Shown here piece after piece: positions 61,901 to 64,000 of a stretch of DNA of 64,000 nt. The notes beneath the pieces are model-generated. The model was not told the origin of the DNA. It saw only the letters and a list, made by a program, of their open reading frames with translations, and made no database searches. The translations under genes and the position numbers were made by a program. Source of the DNA: Nautilus pompilius (lineage: Eukaryota; Mollusca; Cephalopoda; Nautilida; Nautilidae); the NCBI GenBank assembly GCA_018389105.1, contig JACATO010000132.1, positions 186,001 to 250,000 on the forward strand, written 5' to 3'. The stretch's first letter is position 1. Each line of letters opens with the position of its first letter.

Positions 61901-63768
61901 CGTTTGTGAACGATAGATTTGCCTTTGCAGGATAGCGATGACCAGGAGATTTACGTTTCTATCCAAGAGCTAAGGGAGAAATCTAATGAATTGGCTGCCA
62001 GATTGGAAGAAATGGAAATCCGTGGAGAAAATGATAACGTGAATCATGTGAGACAGGAACTGCAACAGACGGAAGAAAAATTGCTGGCCAAGAACGAGGA
62101 GCGACGACAACGGACGTAAGTGGTCACATTGTAGACGTGAGCTACATTACAGCCGAGCCATCAGTTTACACTATTATACTTTCATATAACATTGTGATAA
62201 TTATTCACATGCAAATAAACAGAGCAAAATGTGTGTTGGATGCAGCTTAACATAAAACAGATGTAATGGAAACCTTGGTAGCAGACTACTAAACATTTAA
62301 ACAACAATAGAAAATTGGTGGATAACAAAATCCTGTAGTAGATCTAAACGACCGATGTTGATCTTCAACATAGTGAACCTGTTTAATTTTTTGATTTTGT
62401 ACTTTATACTGAAAATGAGCATTGATTGTTTCAAAGATACAGGTATTTTTTTGAGATTTAGTTTACCTTGATTATGCATTAAGCACTGATTGAGGAAACT
62501 CCAGCTGCATGTCAGACAGGTTACAGCTGGGTTACGCCAGCAGCATTCATTCCCTGACTTTTGCACCGTTTGTTTTGATTTCTTCCAAAAATTGGGCTTA
62601 TAAAACTATACATGGCCCCCTGGTGGCCATGGAAATAACCTTTTCCTTTCAGTCAGCCTTAAAAATTTCTTAACAACACAGTGGCTAAGGGGCCACAATT
62701 TTGTTGGCACATTGCTCAATTAAAAAAATGTTAGATTTGAAGGATGTATGGGGTGGTCAGGGGCTGATGACAGCCATCTTTTGTCAGCGTACATTGTCCA
62801 CCATTGAAGAATTCCTGCTATACCAAAATTTATATGGTTTTTCACTTCTCAAAATGCAACAATTGAGAGATAACATTATCAGCTTCTTCTGATTACTGTC
62901 AGCTGTGCCAAAAGATAGTTTTGTTATATTGGTGAAACGTTGAGGCCGGCTTCTAGTAAGGTCTGAGCAGTTTCTATGGTGGTTGTTAGATGATCTTAGC
63001 TCTTTGCATTGTGATAATTAAAGGCTTCTTGTCTCTCTGCTGCCTATGCTAAACTTTCAAAATGTCTTTATTACTATTTTCTGAATTATTCATTTCTGTT
63101 GCTGCTCTGTAACAATGAGGCAGTTTGCAAGTAGATCTACGTCAGGAGCTAATGTCCAGTTGTCCGACTGTTATGTTAGGAATTAGTTTTGAAAATAGGT
63201 TTATTATATCACAAACTGTCAGAGTAGTAAATGTTTTTGCAGTGGATTTCTCTAAGCTATACACCACTATGTTACCAACGGATTCCAGCATCATAAATGT
63301 TTGTTTATTGCTCTAATTAAAACACCAGCTTCATACAGAAAGTTTAAAACCCCCTGAAAATGGAACAGAGAAGTTGTAGATCAGACAATGCCAGTATTTC
63401 ACATTTAATTCAGAATTAAGGCATCTACCTGTATCCACACAAAAGACTCTGTTTGAAATCTGCTAGAAATATGGGTAAGGACACGGATTTTGTTTGTGCT
63501 GGAGGGGCTAAATAACACTAAAGATCCCATGAGGGAGTGGTTGTGAGAAGTGGGAGAAAAGAAAACTCATGTGGTTGAGGTGTTTCGAGGATGTGAAACC
63601 ACATCGGTATTGTAATTACACGGGCCCACCTTGAGTTGTAGCTAGTGTAGCGACTGTAGCCATAAAAAATCTTCACCATGAACTGAGAATGTGTTTTCAT
63701 GTTGGTTTTCTCCTTTCTTTTCTAGAGCCAGATCTCAGATTGTGTACAGGAGAACCTCCAACAATTAG
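5038..63768 (+). CDS. PLCG: Phospholipase C gamma, 31 exons, 5' end missing
   Basis: Whole-gene entry; exons are listed separately. The enzyme hydrolyses phosphatidylinositol 4,5-bisphosphate to diacylglycerol and inositol trisphosphate at the plasma membrane, downstream of tyrosine kinases. The assembled protein has 1119 codons in the window. In order: EF-hands (1-121), X-box (about 145-285), split PH first half (about 320-360), SH2 (380-490), SH2 (491-591), tyrosine linker (592-636), SH3 (637-695), PH second half (700-770), Y-box (about 795-915), C2 (924-1044) and coiled-coil tail (1045-1119). X-box catalytic residues are present: His158/Asn159 (SSHNT), Glu188 and Asp190 (IELDCWDG), His203 (IYHG), Glu237 (SIENHC). 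The SH2-SH2-SH3 insert between X and Y is diagnostic of the gamma class. Vertebrate PLCG1 is about 1290 residues, so about 150-170 N-terminal residues (PH and first EF-hand) are missing here. Symbol used generically; invertebrates usually have a single PLC-gamma. Confidence 0.97.
5120..8017 (+). other. Intron, no recognisable content
   Basis: GT-AG intron of 2.9 kb between two EF-hand exons. AT-rich with homopolymer runs; I see no element or gene in it. Confidence 0.8.
8018..8098 (+). CDS. PLCG: PLC-gamma exon: EF-hand loop
   Basis: 81 bases, phase 0 at both ends, acceptor ttttcag, donor TCG|gtaagt. It encodes [15 protein letters not shown] and then [12 protein letters not shown] (residues 28-54). 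The D-x-S-x-R-x-E-I pattern is an EF-hand loop; the family match is the PLCG1 segment SGDITYGQFAQLYRSL. Calcium binding cannot be judged from sequence, and EF-hands of PLC enzymes are often structural. Confidence 0.95.
9057..9106 (+). CDS. PLCG: PLC-gamma exon: EF-hand helix
   Basis: 50 bases between a long T-tract acceptor and AG|gtatgt. It reads [16 protein letters not shown] and ends with two bases of an Arg codon completed by the next exon. The region is weakly conserved in the family, so support comes mainly from the splice sites and exact frame continuity on both sides. Confidence 0.85.
9745..10850 (-). mobile_element. Decayed Tc1-like transposase, antisense to host gene
   Basis: Minus-strand translation, over several frames, gives Tc1-family landmarks in the right order. 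A basic [11 protein letters not shown]-like stretch lies near 10.65-10.7 kb (family: GRPRxTTPxxD). Then GSVMEW near 10.18 kb (family: GGSVMVWGGI) is followed by YNYHRES, and ANNIHVL near 10.0 kb (family: xxNNVxVLPWP, just before the last catalytic residue). The frame breaks repeatedly, so this is a dead copy. I could not place terminal inverted repeats, so the ends are approximate. It lies wholly inside an intron. Confidence 0.55.
11939..11987 (+). CDS. PLCG: PLC-gamma exon: end of EF-hand lobe
   Basis: 49 bases, acceptor ctttctag, donor AAG|gtaggt. It completes a split Arg codon, then reads [16 protein letters not shown] (to residue 87). This matches the PLCG1 motif SLPEFQQFLLDYQ, including the FQQFL core. 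Phase 0 at its end. Confidence 0.95.
13139..13240 (+). CDS. PLCG: PLC-gamma exon: helix before X-box
   Basis: 102 bases, phase 0/0, acceptor atttcag, donor GAG|gtgagc. It encodes [20 protein letters not shown] and then [14 protein letters not shown] (residues 88-121). It aligns with the PLCG1 region LQVQEFMLSFLRDPLREIEEPYF, the last EF-hand-like helices before the catalytic barrel. Confidence 0.95.
13241..15591 (+). other. Intron with a (CT)n(AT)n tract
   Basis: GT-AG intron of 2.35 kb. The only structure I see is a CT run followed directly by an AT run at about 14458-14499. Confidence 0.8.
14458..14499. repeat. Compound (CT)n(AT)n microsatellite
   Basis: About 12 CT units run straight into about 8 AT units. 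Confidence 0.93.
15592..15707 (+). CDS. PLCG: PLC-gamma exon: start of X-box, first catalytic His
   Basis: 116 bases, acceptor tttttgcag, donor AC|gtgagt splitting a Thr codon. It reads [15 protein letters not shown] at its start and [13 protein letters not shown] at its end. His158 and Asn159 in SSHNT correspond to the catalytic His and calcium-ligand Asn of the PLC family. Identity to vertebrate PLC-gamma is high here. Confidence 0.98.
16653..16738 (+). CDS. PLCG: PLC-gamma exon: X-box
   Basis: 86 bases, acceptor gtttttag, donor T|gtgagt. It encodes [20 protein letters not shown] and then RMGCRCIE, the near-invariant X-box core. It starts with the last base of the split Thr codon and ends one base into a Leu codon. 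Glu188, one of the metal-binding and catalytic acids, closes the exon. Confidence 0.98.
17015..17135 (+). CDS. PLCG: PLC-gamma exon: X-box, catalytic Asp and second His
   Basis: 121 bases after a long T-tract acceptor; donor GA|gtaagt splits an Asp codon. It reads [20 protein letters not shown], then [16 protein letters not shown]. Asp190 and His203 match the calcium-ligand Asp and the second catalytic His of the family. Confidence 0.98.
17136..19172 (+). other. Intron, no recognisable content
   Basis: GT-AG intron of 2.0 kb in the X-box. A short imperfect GCAGCAGCGGCAGCGG run lies near 17980. Nothing else identified. Confidence 0.75.
19173..19258 (+). CDS. PLCG: PLC-gamma exon: X-box, catalytic Glu
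   Basis: 86 bases, acceptor catttcag, donor G|gtaagg. It reads [11 protein letters not shown] and then [17 protein letters not shown], closely matching PLCG1 around SIEDHCSIAQQRNMA. Glu237 in SIENHC is a conserved active-site acid. It is followed by the mobile-element-rich 5.8 kb intron. Confidence 0.98.
19742..19767 (+). repeat. Mariner left terminal inverted repeat
   Basis: 26 bases directly after the TA at 19740-19741. Its sequence matches the reverse complement of 20961-20987 through the GTCTGT/ATCTGT, A-run and ATCCGAC segments. Confidence 0.85.
19933..20910 (+). pseudogene. Mariner transposase pseudogene
   Basis: From an ATG (reading MTERVEQ, then a stop) to a TAG after a C-terminal LEGD motif; about 325 codons, slightly under the normal 340-350. 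The family role is DNA cutting and pasting by a DDD-catalytic domain after a paired helix-turn-helix DNA-binding part. Breaks seen: an early TGA after MTERVEQ, frame changes near 20030, near 20460 and near 20810, a stop at about 20522, and a few residues missing after REIGDEV. It cannot encode a working transposase. Longest intact piece is 20041-20475. Confidence 0.9.
20961..20987 (-). repeat. Mariner right terminal inverted repeat
   Basis: 27 bases running from GTCGGAT to CTCG, directly followed by the TA duplication at 20988-20989. One A longer than the left repeat within the A/T-run. Confidence 0.85.
21775..22553 (+). repeat. 41-bp minisatellite, 19 tandem copies
   Basis: Head-to-tail units of 41 bases, all sharing TAGGCATAC, TTTAAATAAAGAGAA and GTTACATTCA segments. 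I counted 19 copies by the GTTACATTC core. Variation is concentrated in a four-base slot (CACG, CGCG, CGTG, CGAG, TGAG), in CAGCTG/CATCTG and in CTTTAA/CTCTAA. Near the 3' end, CGTG/CATCTG units alternate with CACG or CGCG/CAGCTG units, giving a local 82-bp period. It starts after TCCAGATATGG and ends at CAGCTAACTC. Each unit has an AATAAA on the host gene's sense strand. Confidence 0.97.
23850..24665 (+). mobile_element. Decayed Tc1-like transposase, sense orientation
   Basis: Translation in shifting plus-strand frames gives Tc1-like pieces in order. They include a [12 protein letters not shown]-like helix-turn-helix stretch (about 23990), [16 protein letters not shown] (about 24130, family TxRxxLxxxGx), and near the end [19 protein letters not shown] then [10 protein letters not shown] (about 24545-24660). 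The end piece matches the family's closing EW..I....I..L...............G..T.Y pattern. Multiple stops and frame changes mean it is dead. No inverted repeats found, so the ends are approximate. Weaker than the mariner call. Confidence 0.55.
25052..25134 (+). CDS. PLCG: PLC-gamma exon: end of X-box
   Basis: 83 bases, acceptor gcttcag, donor AAG|gtacct. It completes an Asp codon, then reads [20 protein letters not shown] and RKKIILK. This matches PLCG1 GDTLLTKPV...LPSPNQLKRKILIK. Ends phase 0. Confidence 0.97.
25567..25761 (+). other. Exon-like block of unknown status
   Basis: 195 bases flanked by a cag acceptor (weak pyrimidine tract) and a strong CCAG|gtaaga donor, richer in GC than the surrounding intron and open in one plus frame ([20 protein letters not shown] onward) and in one minus frame. 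It lies between phase-0 exons, where inclusion would read [11 protein letters not shown] then stop. It is therefore not a standard PLC-gamma exon. I do not recognise the peptide. Confidence 0.25.
28505..28562 (+). CDS. PLCG: PLC-gamma exon: linker after X-box
   Basis: 58 bases, acceptor ttttttttag, donor A|gtaagt. It reads [19 protein letters not shown]. The HKKL start matches PLCG1 KHKKLAEG; the rest is a variable linker. Confidence 0.95.
30272..30342 (+). CDS. PLCG: PLC-gamma exon: split PH domain, first strands
   Basis: 71 bases, acceptor tttttcag, donor CAC|gtaagt. It reads [20 protein letters not shown] and [13 protein letters not shown] is nearly identical to PLCG1 [12 protein letters not shown], the first strand of the SH2/SH3-interrupted PH domain. 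Confidence 0.97.
31285..32563 (+). mobile_element. hAT-family transposase relic (FAM200/GTF2IRD2-like lineage)
   Basis: Pieces of a BED-finger hAT transposase can be read across plus-strand frames. Near 31.33-31.42 kb: [16 protein letters not shown] and AKYDQ (BED finger and following segment). Near 31.88-31.98 kb: [15 protein letters not shown] and [12 protein letters not shown] (family: TGxxxGLVxLLK and IHCIIHQEALC). At 32280-32564 an open stretch reads [49 protein letters not shown], matching the C-terminal dimerisation region before the STYLCEQ-type motif. The catalytic middle is frame-broken and some parts are missing. In an intron of the host gene, same strand. Confidence 0.72.
33086..33202 (+). 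CDS. PLCG: PLC-gamma exon: split PH domain and acidic linker
   Basis: 117 bases, phase 0/0, acceptor ctttcag, donor GAG|gttggt. It reads [20 protein letters not shown], matching PLCG1 EWYPHYFVLTSSKIYYSEET. An Asp-rich stretch [16 protein letters not shown] follows, where PLCG1 also has an acidic run (NEDEEEP). Confidence 0.97.
34401..34570 (+). CDS. PLCG: PLC-gamma exon: N-terminal SH2 domain
   Basis: 170 bases, acceptor cacttcag, donor TG|gtgagt splitting a Trp codon. It reads [20 protein letters not shown], then [25 protein letters not shown] carries the Arg that contacts phosphotyrosine, so binding ability looks intact. Matches PLCG1 [10 protein letters not shown] and [20 protein letters not shown]. 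Confidence 0.98.
34871..34923. repeat. (AAT)n microsatellite
   Basis: About 17 ATA/AAT trinucleotides with one interruption near 34886, immediately 5' of a SINE-like repeat. Confidence 0.95.
34925..35190 (+). repeat. SINE-like repeat with tRNA-type head (copy 1)
   Basis: Begins with a box-A-like TGCTCCAGTGGTACAATGGG at about 34932. A box-B-like GTTCAACAC follows near 35017, then an ACTAACTCTGGTCACTTGTA segment shared with the copies near 53070 and 58240, and later GACAGGGAAAGATTG. It lies just after an (AAT)n tract, in an intron. Family identity unknown; boundaries approximate. Confidence 0.5.
35482..35682 (+). CDS. PLCG: PLC-gamma exon: N-terminal SH2, second half
   Basis: 201 bases, acceptor gtggcag, donor GA|gtgagt. 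It reads [20 protein letters not shown], then [17 protein letters not shown] and [20 protein letters not shown]1 has NGKVQHCRIHSRQ, FDSLYDLITHYQQVPLR and LSEPVPQTNAHESKEWY at the same positions. Confidence 0.98.
35683..38606 (+). other. Intron, unidentified middle-repetitive-looking DNA
   Basis: GT-AG intron of 2.9 kb between the two SH2 domains. The stretch at about 37560-38100 is richer in GC and has remnant minus-strand reading frames, suggesting a decayed element, but I cannot name it. Confidence 0.45.
38607..38729 (+). CDS. PLCG: PLC-gamma exon: C-terminal SH2, GC donor
   Basis: 123 bases, acceptor ttttacag. It reads [20 protein letters not shown], then [20 protein letters not shown] and F. 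The donor is AG|gcgagt: a GC donor with an otherwise strong consensus. Only this cut joins SFR to CEGKIKHCR in frame, matching PLCG1 [17 protein letters not shown] supplies the phosphotyrosine-binding Arg. Confidence 0.96.
39744..39921 (+). CDS. PLCG: PLC-gamma exon: C-terminal SH2, second half
   Basis: 178 bases, acceptor gatacag, donor ATC|gtgagt. It reads [20 protein letters not shown], then [20 protein letters not shown] and [17 protein letters not shown]. Very close to PLCG1 through YYEKHPLYRKMKLRYPINEE. Ends phase 0, directly before the duplicated linker exons. Confidence 0.98.
41404..41472 (+). CDS. PLCG: PLC-gamma linker exon A (activating-tyrosine segment)
   Basis: 69 bases (23 residues), phase 0/0, acceptor cattttccag, donor AAG|gtaaac. 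It contains [14 protein letters not shown]. Used alone, it fills the gap between the second SH2 and SH3 at the vertebrate length, and its two tyrosines line up with PLCG1 Tyr775 and Tyr783 (ALYEGRNPGFYVEANP). Phosphorylation of Tyr783 relieves autoinhibition in PLCG1. YINP fits the pTyr-x-Asn pattern bound by GRB2-type SH2 domains. A related exon follows 1.5 kb downstream. Confidence 0.9.
42976..43041 (+). CDS. PLCG: PLC-gamma linker exon B (duplicate of exon A)
   Basis: 66 bases (22 residues), phase 0/0, acceptor cgctttttag, donor AAG|gtaatg. It contains [16 protein letters not shown]. Against exon A, Pro, Ile-Tyr-Gly, the second Tyr, Pro-Asn and the final Ser-Lys coincide; by hand count about 60 percent of bases match, allowing one 3-base gap. 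It has a third tyrosine (NEYM) that exon A lacks. It may be mutually exclusive with A, or included together; the sequence allows either. Confidence 0.87.
43042..49939 (+). other. Largest intron (6.9 kb), after linker exon B
   Basis: GT-AG intron between exon B and SH3. I looked for a third copy of the linker exon (IYG-x-Y patterns with flanking splice sites) and found none. Stretches at about 43580-44950 and 46467-46733 have broken reading frames on both strands and may be old insertions; none recognised. Confidence 0.55.
49940..50043 (+). CDS. PLCG: PLC-gamma exon: SH3 domain, first half
   Basis: 104 bases, acceptor tttttcag, donor TG|gtagga splitting a Trp codon. It reads [20 protein letters not shown], then [20 protein letters not shown] and DELSF are the classic SH3 ALYDY and specificity-pocket segments; PLCG1 has CAVKALFDYKAQREDELTF. 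Confidence 0.97.
50565..50710 (+). CDS. PLCG: PLC-gamma exon: SH3 end and split PH second half
   Basis: 146 bases, acceptor tgtctccag, donor G|gtgagt. It reads [20 protein letters not shown], then [24 protein letters not shown] and WFPxxFVE complete the SH3; GSVDIKNC begins the second part of the split PH domain (PLCG1 GVLDVPACQI). Confidence 0.97.
51067..51589 (+). repeat. 53-bp minisatellite arranged as 106-bp dimers
   Basis: About ten tandem units near 53 bases, in the intron within the split PH second half. Two unit types alternate: one with GGAAAGGGACAAATT, the other with GCAAAGGGTCAAATTGAAG. Both are followed by GTAAATTTAATTCCAA and TTCTNTTGCTGGTG. The last two units are both of the first type and diverge into AAACTGGAAAACG. 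No long continuous reading frame on the plus strand. Confidence 0.92.
53010..53125 (+). repeat. SINE-like repeat fragment (copy 2)
   Basis: Contains a box-B-like GGATTCAAGACC near 53080, followed by AACTCAGGCCACTTTT. This segment matches the copies near 35017 and 58240 almost base for base. The upstream part (CAGTTGGTTCAGAAGAA) could be a box A. Approximate ends, intronic. Confidence 0.4.
53336..53353. repeat. (AG)n microsatellite
   Basis: Nine AG units, about 150 bases upstream of a PH-domain exon acceptor. Confidence 0.9.
53505..53653 (+). CDS. PLCG: PLC-gamma exon: split PH second half
   Basis: 149 bases, acceptor ctttctcacag, donor AGG|gtatgt. It completes a Glu codon, then reads [40 protein letters not shown] and [15 protein letters not shown]...LTDWITRI matches the C-terminal PH helix of PLCG1 (SLDVAADSQEELQDWVKKI). 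Confidence 0.97.
54604..54700 (+). CDS. PLCG: PLC-gamma exon: before Y-box
   Basis: 97 bases, acceptor acattccag, donor A|gtaagt. It reads [20 protein letters not shown], then [26 protein letters not shown] is the PLCG1 equivalent, the start of the Y half of the catalytic barrel. Confidence 0.97.
54800..54890 (+). CDS. PLCG: PLC-gamma exon: Y-box start, AT-type donor
   Basis: 91 bases, acceptor aattctccag. It reads [20 protein letters not shown], then [10 protein letters not shown]. It ends with two bases of a Lys codon at AA|atatcctttt, a U12-type donor. There is no usable GT donor that keeps the frame; the next in-frame stop follows within 15 bases. PLCG1 equivalent: [16 protein letters not shown]...KKFLQYNR. 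Confidence 0.93.
54891..56728 (+). other. AT-AC U12-type intron
   Basis: Donor ATATCCTTTT at 54891 matches the U12 consensus RTATCCTTT. TTCCTTAAC at 56709-56717 matches the U12 branch-site consensus. The intron ends in CAC at 56726-56728, about 12 bases after the branch A. Joining AA to A gives Lys and yields [12 protein letters not shown], the same length as PLCG1 KFLQYNRLQLSR. An AG at 56721-56722 is a second possible end; it would add two residues. Confidence 0.9.
55846..55945. repeat. GA-rich purine tract inside the U12-type intron
   Basis: About 100 bases, nearly all purine on the plus strand, with loose GAGATGGAGGGA-like repeats after a short (AG)n run. The minus strand is a matching pyrimidine tract. 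Confidence 0.85.
56729..56899 (+). CDS. PLCG: PLC-gamma exon: Y-box core
   Basis: 171 bases, donor AA|gtaagt. It reads [20 protein letters not shown], then [20 protein letters not shown] and [31 protein letters not shown] contains the family's substrate-contacting Ser, Arg and Tyr, and [11 protein letters not shown] closes the barrel. Start set by the AT-AC acceptor. Confidence 0.97.
57548..57650 (+). CDS. PLCG: PLC-gamma exon: end of Y-box, link to C2
   Basis: 103 bases, acceptor gttttcag, donor ACA|gtgagt. It reads [20 protein letters not shown], then [18 protein letters not shown]1 has CGYVLQPSTMRDEAFDPFD and ends LEPCAISIEV. Phase 0 end. Confidence 0.97.
58200..58430 (+). repeat. SINE-like repeat (copy 3)
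   Basis: Contains AGATTCAAAACTAACTAAGG and CCACTTGTAC near 58240, then CACCAGGAAAGATCATTAAA near 58348. These match the first copy (34925-35190) in the same order and similar spacing, and its first part matches the fragment near 53080. A tRNA-type head is only weakly visible upstream of the box-B-like GATTCAAAAC. Confidence 0.45.
58721..58835 (+). CDS. PLCG: PLC-gamma exon: C2 domain start
   Basis: 115 bases, acceptor aaatttcag, donor AAAG|gtaagt. It reads [20 protein letters not shown], then [22 protein letters not shown]1: [34 protein letters not shown]. An upstream in-frame donor at 58827 (ACAG|gtacaa) would drop three residues (GTK); I chose the downstream one because its consensus is stronger and the length equals PLCG1. 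Confidence 0.95.
58836..60124 (+). other. Intron within C2, no recognisable content
   Basis: 1.3 kb GT-AG intron. I see no element or gene in it. Confidence 0.75.
60125..60283 (+). CDS. PLCG: PLC-gamma exon: C2 domain
   Basis: 159 bases, acceptor tctttctag. It reads [20 protein letters not shown], then [20 protein letters not shown] and [13 protein letters not shown]. Closely matches PLCG1 [16 protein letters not shown] and MFSDQNFLAQATFPV. Donor TCTG|gtcagc is weak at positions +3 and +6, but only this cut gives the SGYRSV join. Confidence 0.96.
61167..61255 (+). CDS. PLCG: PLC-gamma exon: end of C2
   Basis: 89 bases, acceptor ttgacag, donor AAG|gtgaga. It completes a Gly codon, then reads [33 protein letters not shown]1: GYRAVPLKNNYSEDLELASLLIKIDI. 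Phase 0 end. Confidence 0.97.
61931..62115 (+). CDS. PLCG: PLC-gamma exon: coiled-coil C-terminal tail
   Basis: 185 bases, acceptor ctttgcag, donor AC|gtaagt. It begins [20 protein letters not shown] and continues [15 protein letters not shown], then [20 protein letters not shown]. It is highly charged, with leucine or isoleucine spaced as in heptads, so probably a coiled coil of about 55 residues. PLCG1 has no such segment; its tail is disordered. Assignment to this gene rests on exact frame continuity with the C2 exon and on strand. Confidence 0.88.
62116..63725 (+). other. Last coding intron, no recognisable content
   Basis: 1.6 kb GT-AG intron before the final short exon. Nothing identified. 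Confidence 0.7.
63726..63768 (+). CDS. PLCG: PLC-gamma last coding exon and stop
   Basis: Acceptor ttttctag; the first base completes Thr. It reads [13 protein letters not shown], then TAG at 63766-63768. It is basic, following the coiled coil. Support is a strong pyrimidine-rich acceptor and matching phase; the sequence itself is not conserved with PLCG1. Confidence 0.78.
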
Positions 63769-64000
63769 GCAGGGTGCCTACACTTCCTGTTCTGCTTGGT
63801 GATTGTGCCATTGGTTTACCTGGAGACCAGCCTCGTTGAGTCACTCCTGCCGTGTGTGGTGGTGGTTTTTCTTCTTTTTTATAATATATAACGTTGTGCC
63901 ACTGAGCGAAGTTTTGATGGTCACAAACTCTCTTTTGATAGATCCCTCATATAATGGGAGCCTTAAATTTGTGGGGGGTGGGAATTTGTTATAAAAGAGA
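63769..64000 (+). other. Probable 3' untranslated region, runs off the window
   Basis: Sequence after the stop contains no further coding exon of this gene and no AATAAA hexamer before the right edge, so the cleavage site is presumably beyond 64000. Confidence 0.6.

Overview
This is eukaryotic, AT-rich, intron-dominated animal DNA holding most of one large plus-strand gene: phospholipase C gamma (PLC-gamma). I assembled 31 coding exons by eye, from 5038 to the TAG stop at 63766-63768. Every exon junction keeps one reading frame, and the exons give 1119 codons before the stop if all are used. Residue numbers below count from the first complete codon, at 5039. Domain order is EF-hands, PLC X-box, first half of the split PH domain, two SH2 domains, a tyrosine-bearing linker, SH3, second half of the split PH domain, PLC Y-box, C2 and a charged coiled-coil tail. 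The N-terminal PH domain and first EF-hand are not seen and probably lie upstream; the 3' UTR probably runs off the right edge. The single PLC-gamma gene, its divergence from vertebrate PLCG1/2, and its mariner, Tc1 and hAT relics suggest a lophotrochozoan, perhaps a mollusc. That placement is inference and I cannot name a species.

Layout: 1-5037 is non-coding as far as I can see. 5038-13240 holds the EF-hand exons, with a decayed minus-strand Tc1-like element in the intron at about 9.7-10.85 kb. 15592-25134 holds the X-box exons. They are interrupted by a 5.8 kb intron with a mariner copy (19742-20987, both inverted repeats and the TA duplication visible), a 19-copy 41-bp minisatellite (about 21775-22553) and a decayed plus-strand Tc1-like element (about 23850-24665). 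28505-33202 holds the first half of the split PH domain, with a hAT-family relic in its intron (about 31285-32563). 34401-39921 holds the tandem SH2 domains. 41404-43041 holds two similar alternative-looking exons. 49940-53653 holds SH3 and the PH second half, with a 53-bp minisatellite in the intron. 54604-57650 holds the Y-box and contains an apparent AT-AC (U12-type) intron. 58721-61255 holds C2, and 61931-63768 the tail.

The most interesting observation is the exon pair at 41404-41472 and 42976-43041. Both are phase 0/0, both encode versions of the short segment between the second SH2 and SH3, and vertebrates encode one such segment there, carrying the activating tyrosine (Tyr783 in human PLCG1). 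This looks like a tandem exon duplication that would allow isoforms with different regulatory tyrosine contexts. Other notable points are the AT-AC intron with near-perfect U12 donor and branch site, a GC-AG intron inside the second SH2 domain, and an intronic array carrying 19 sense-strand AATAAA hexamers.
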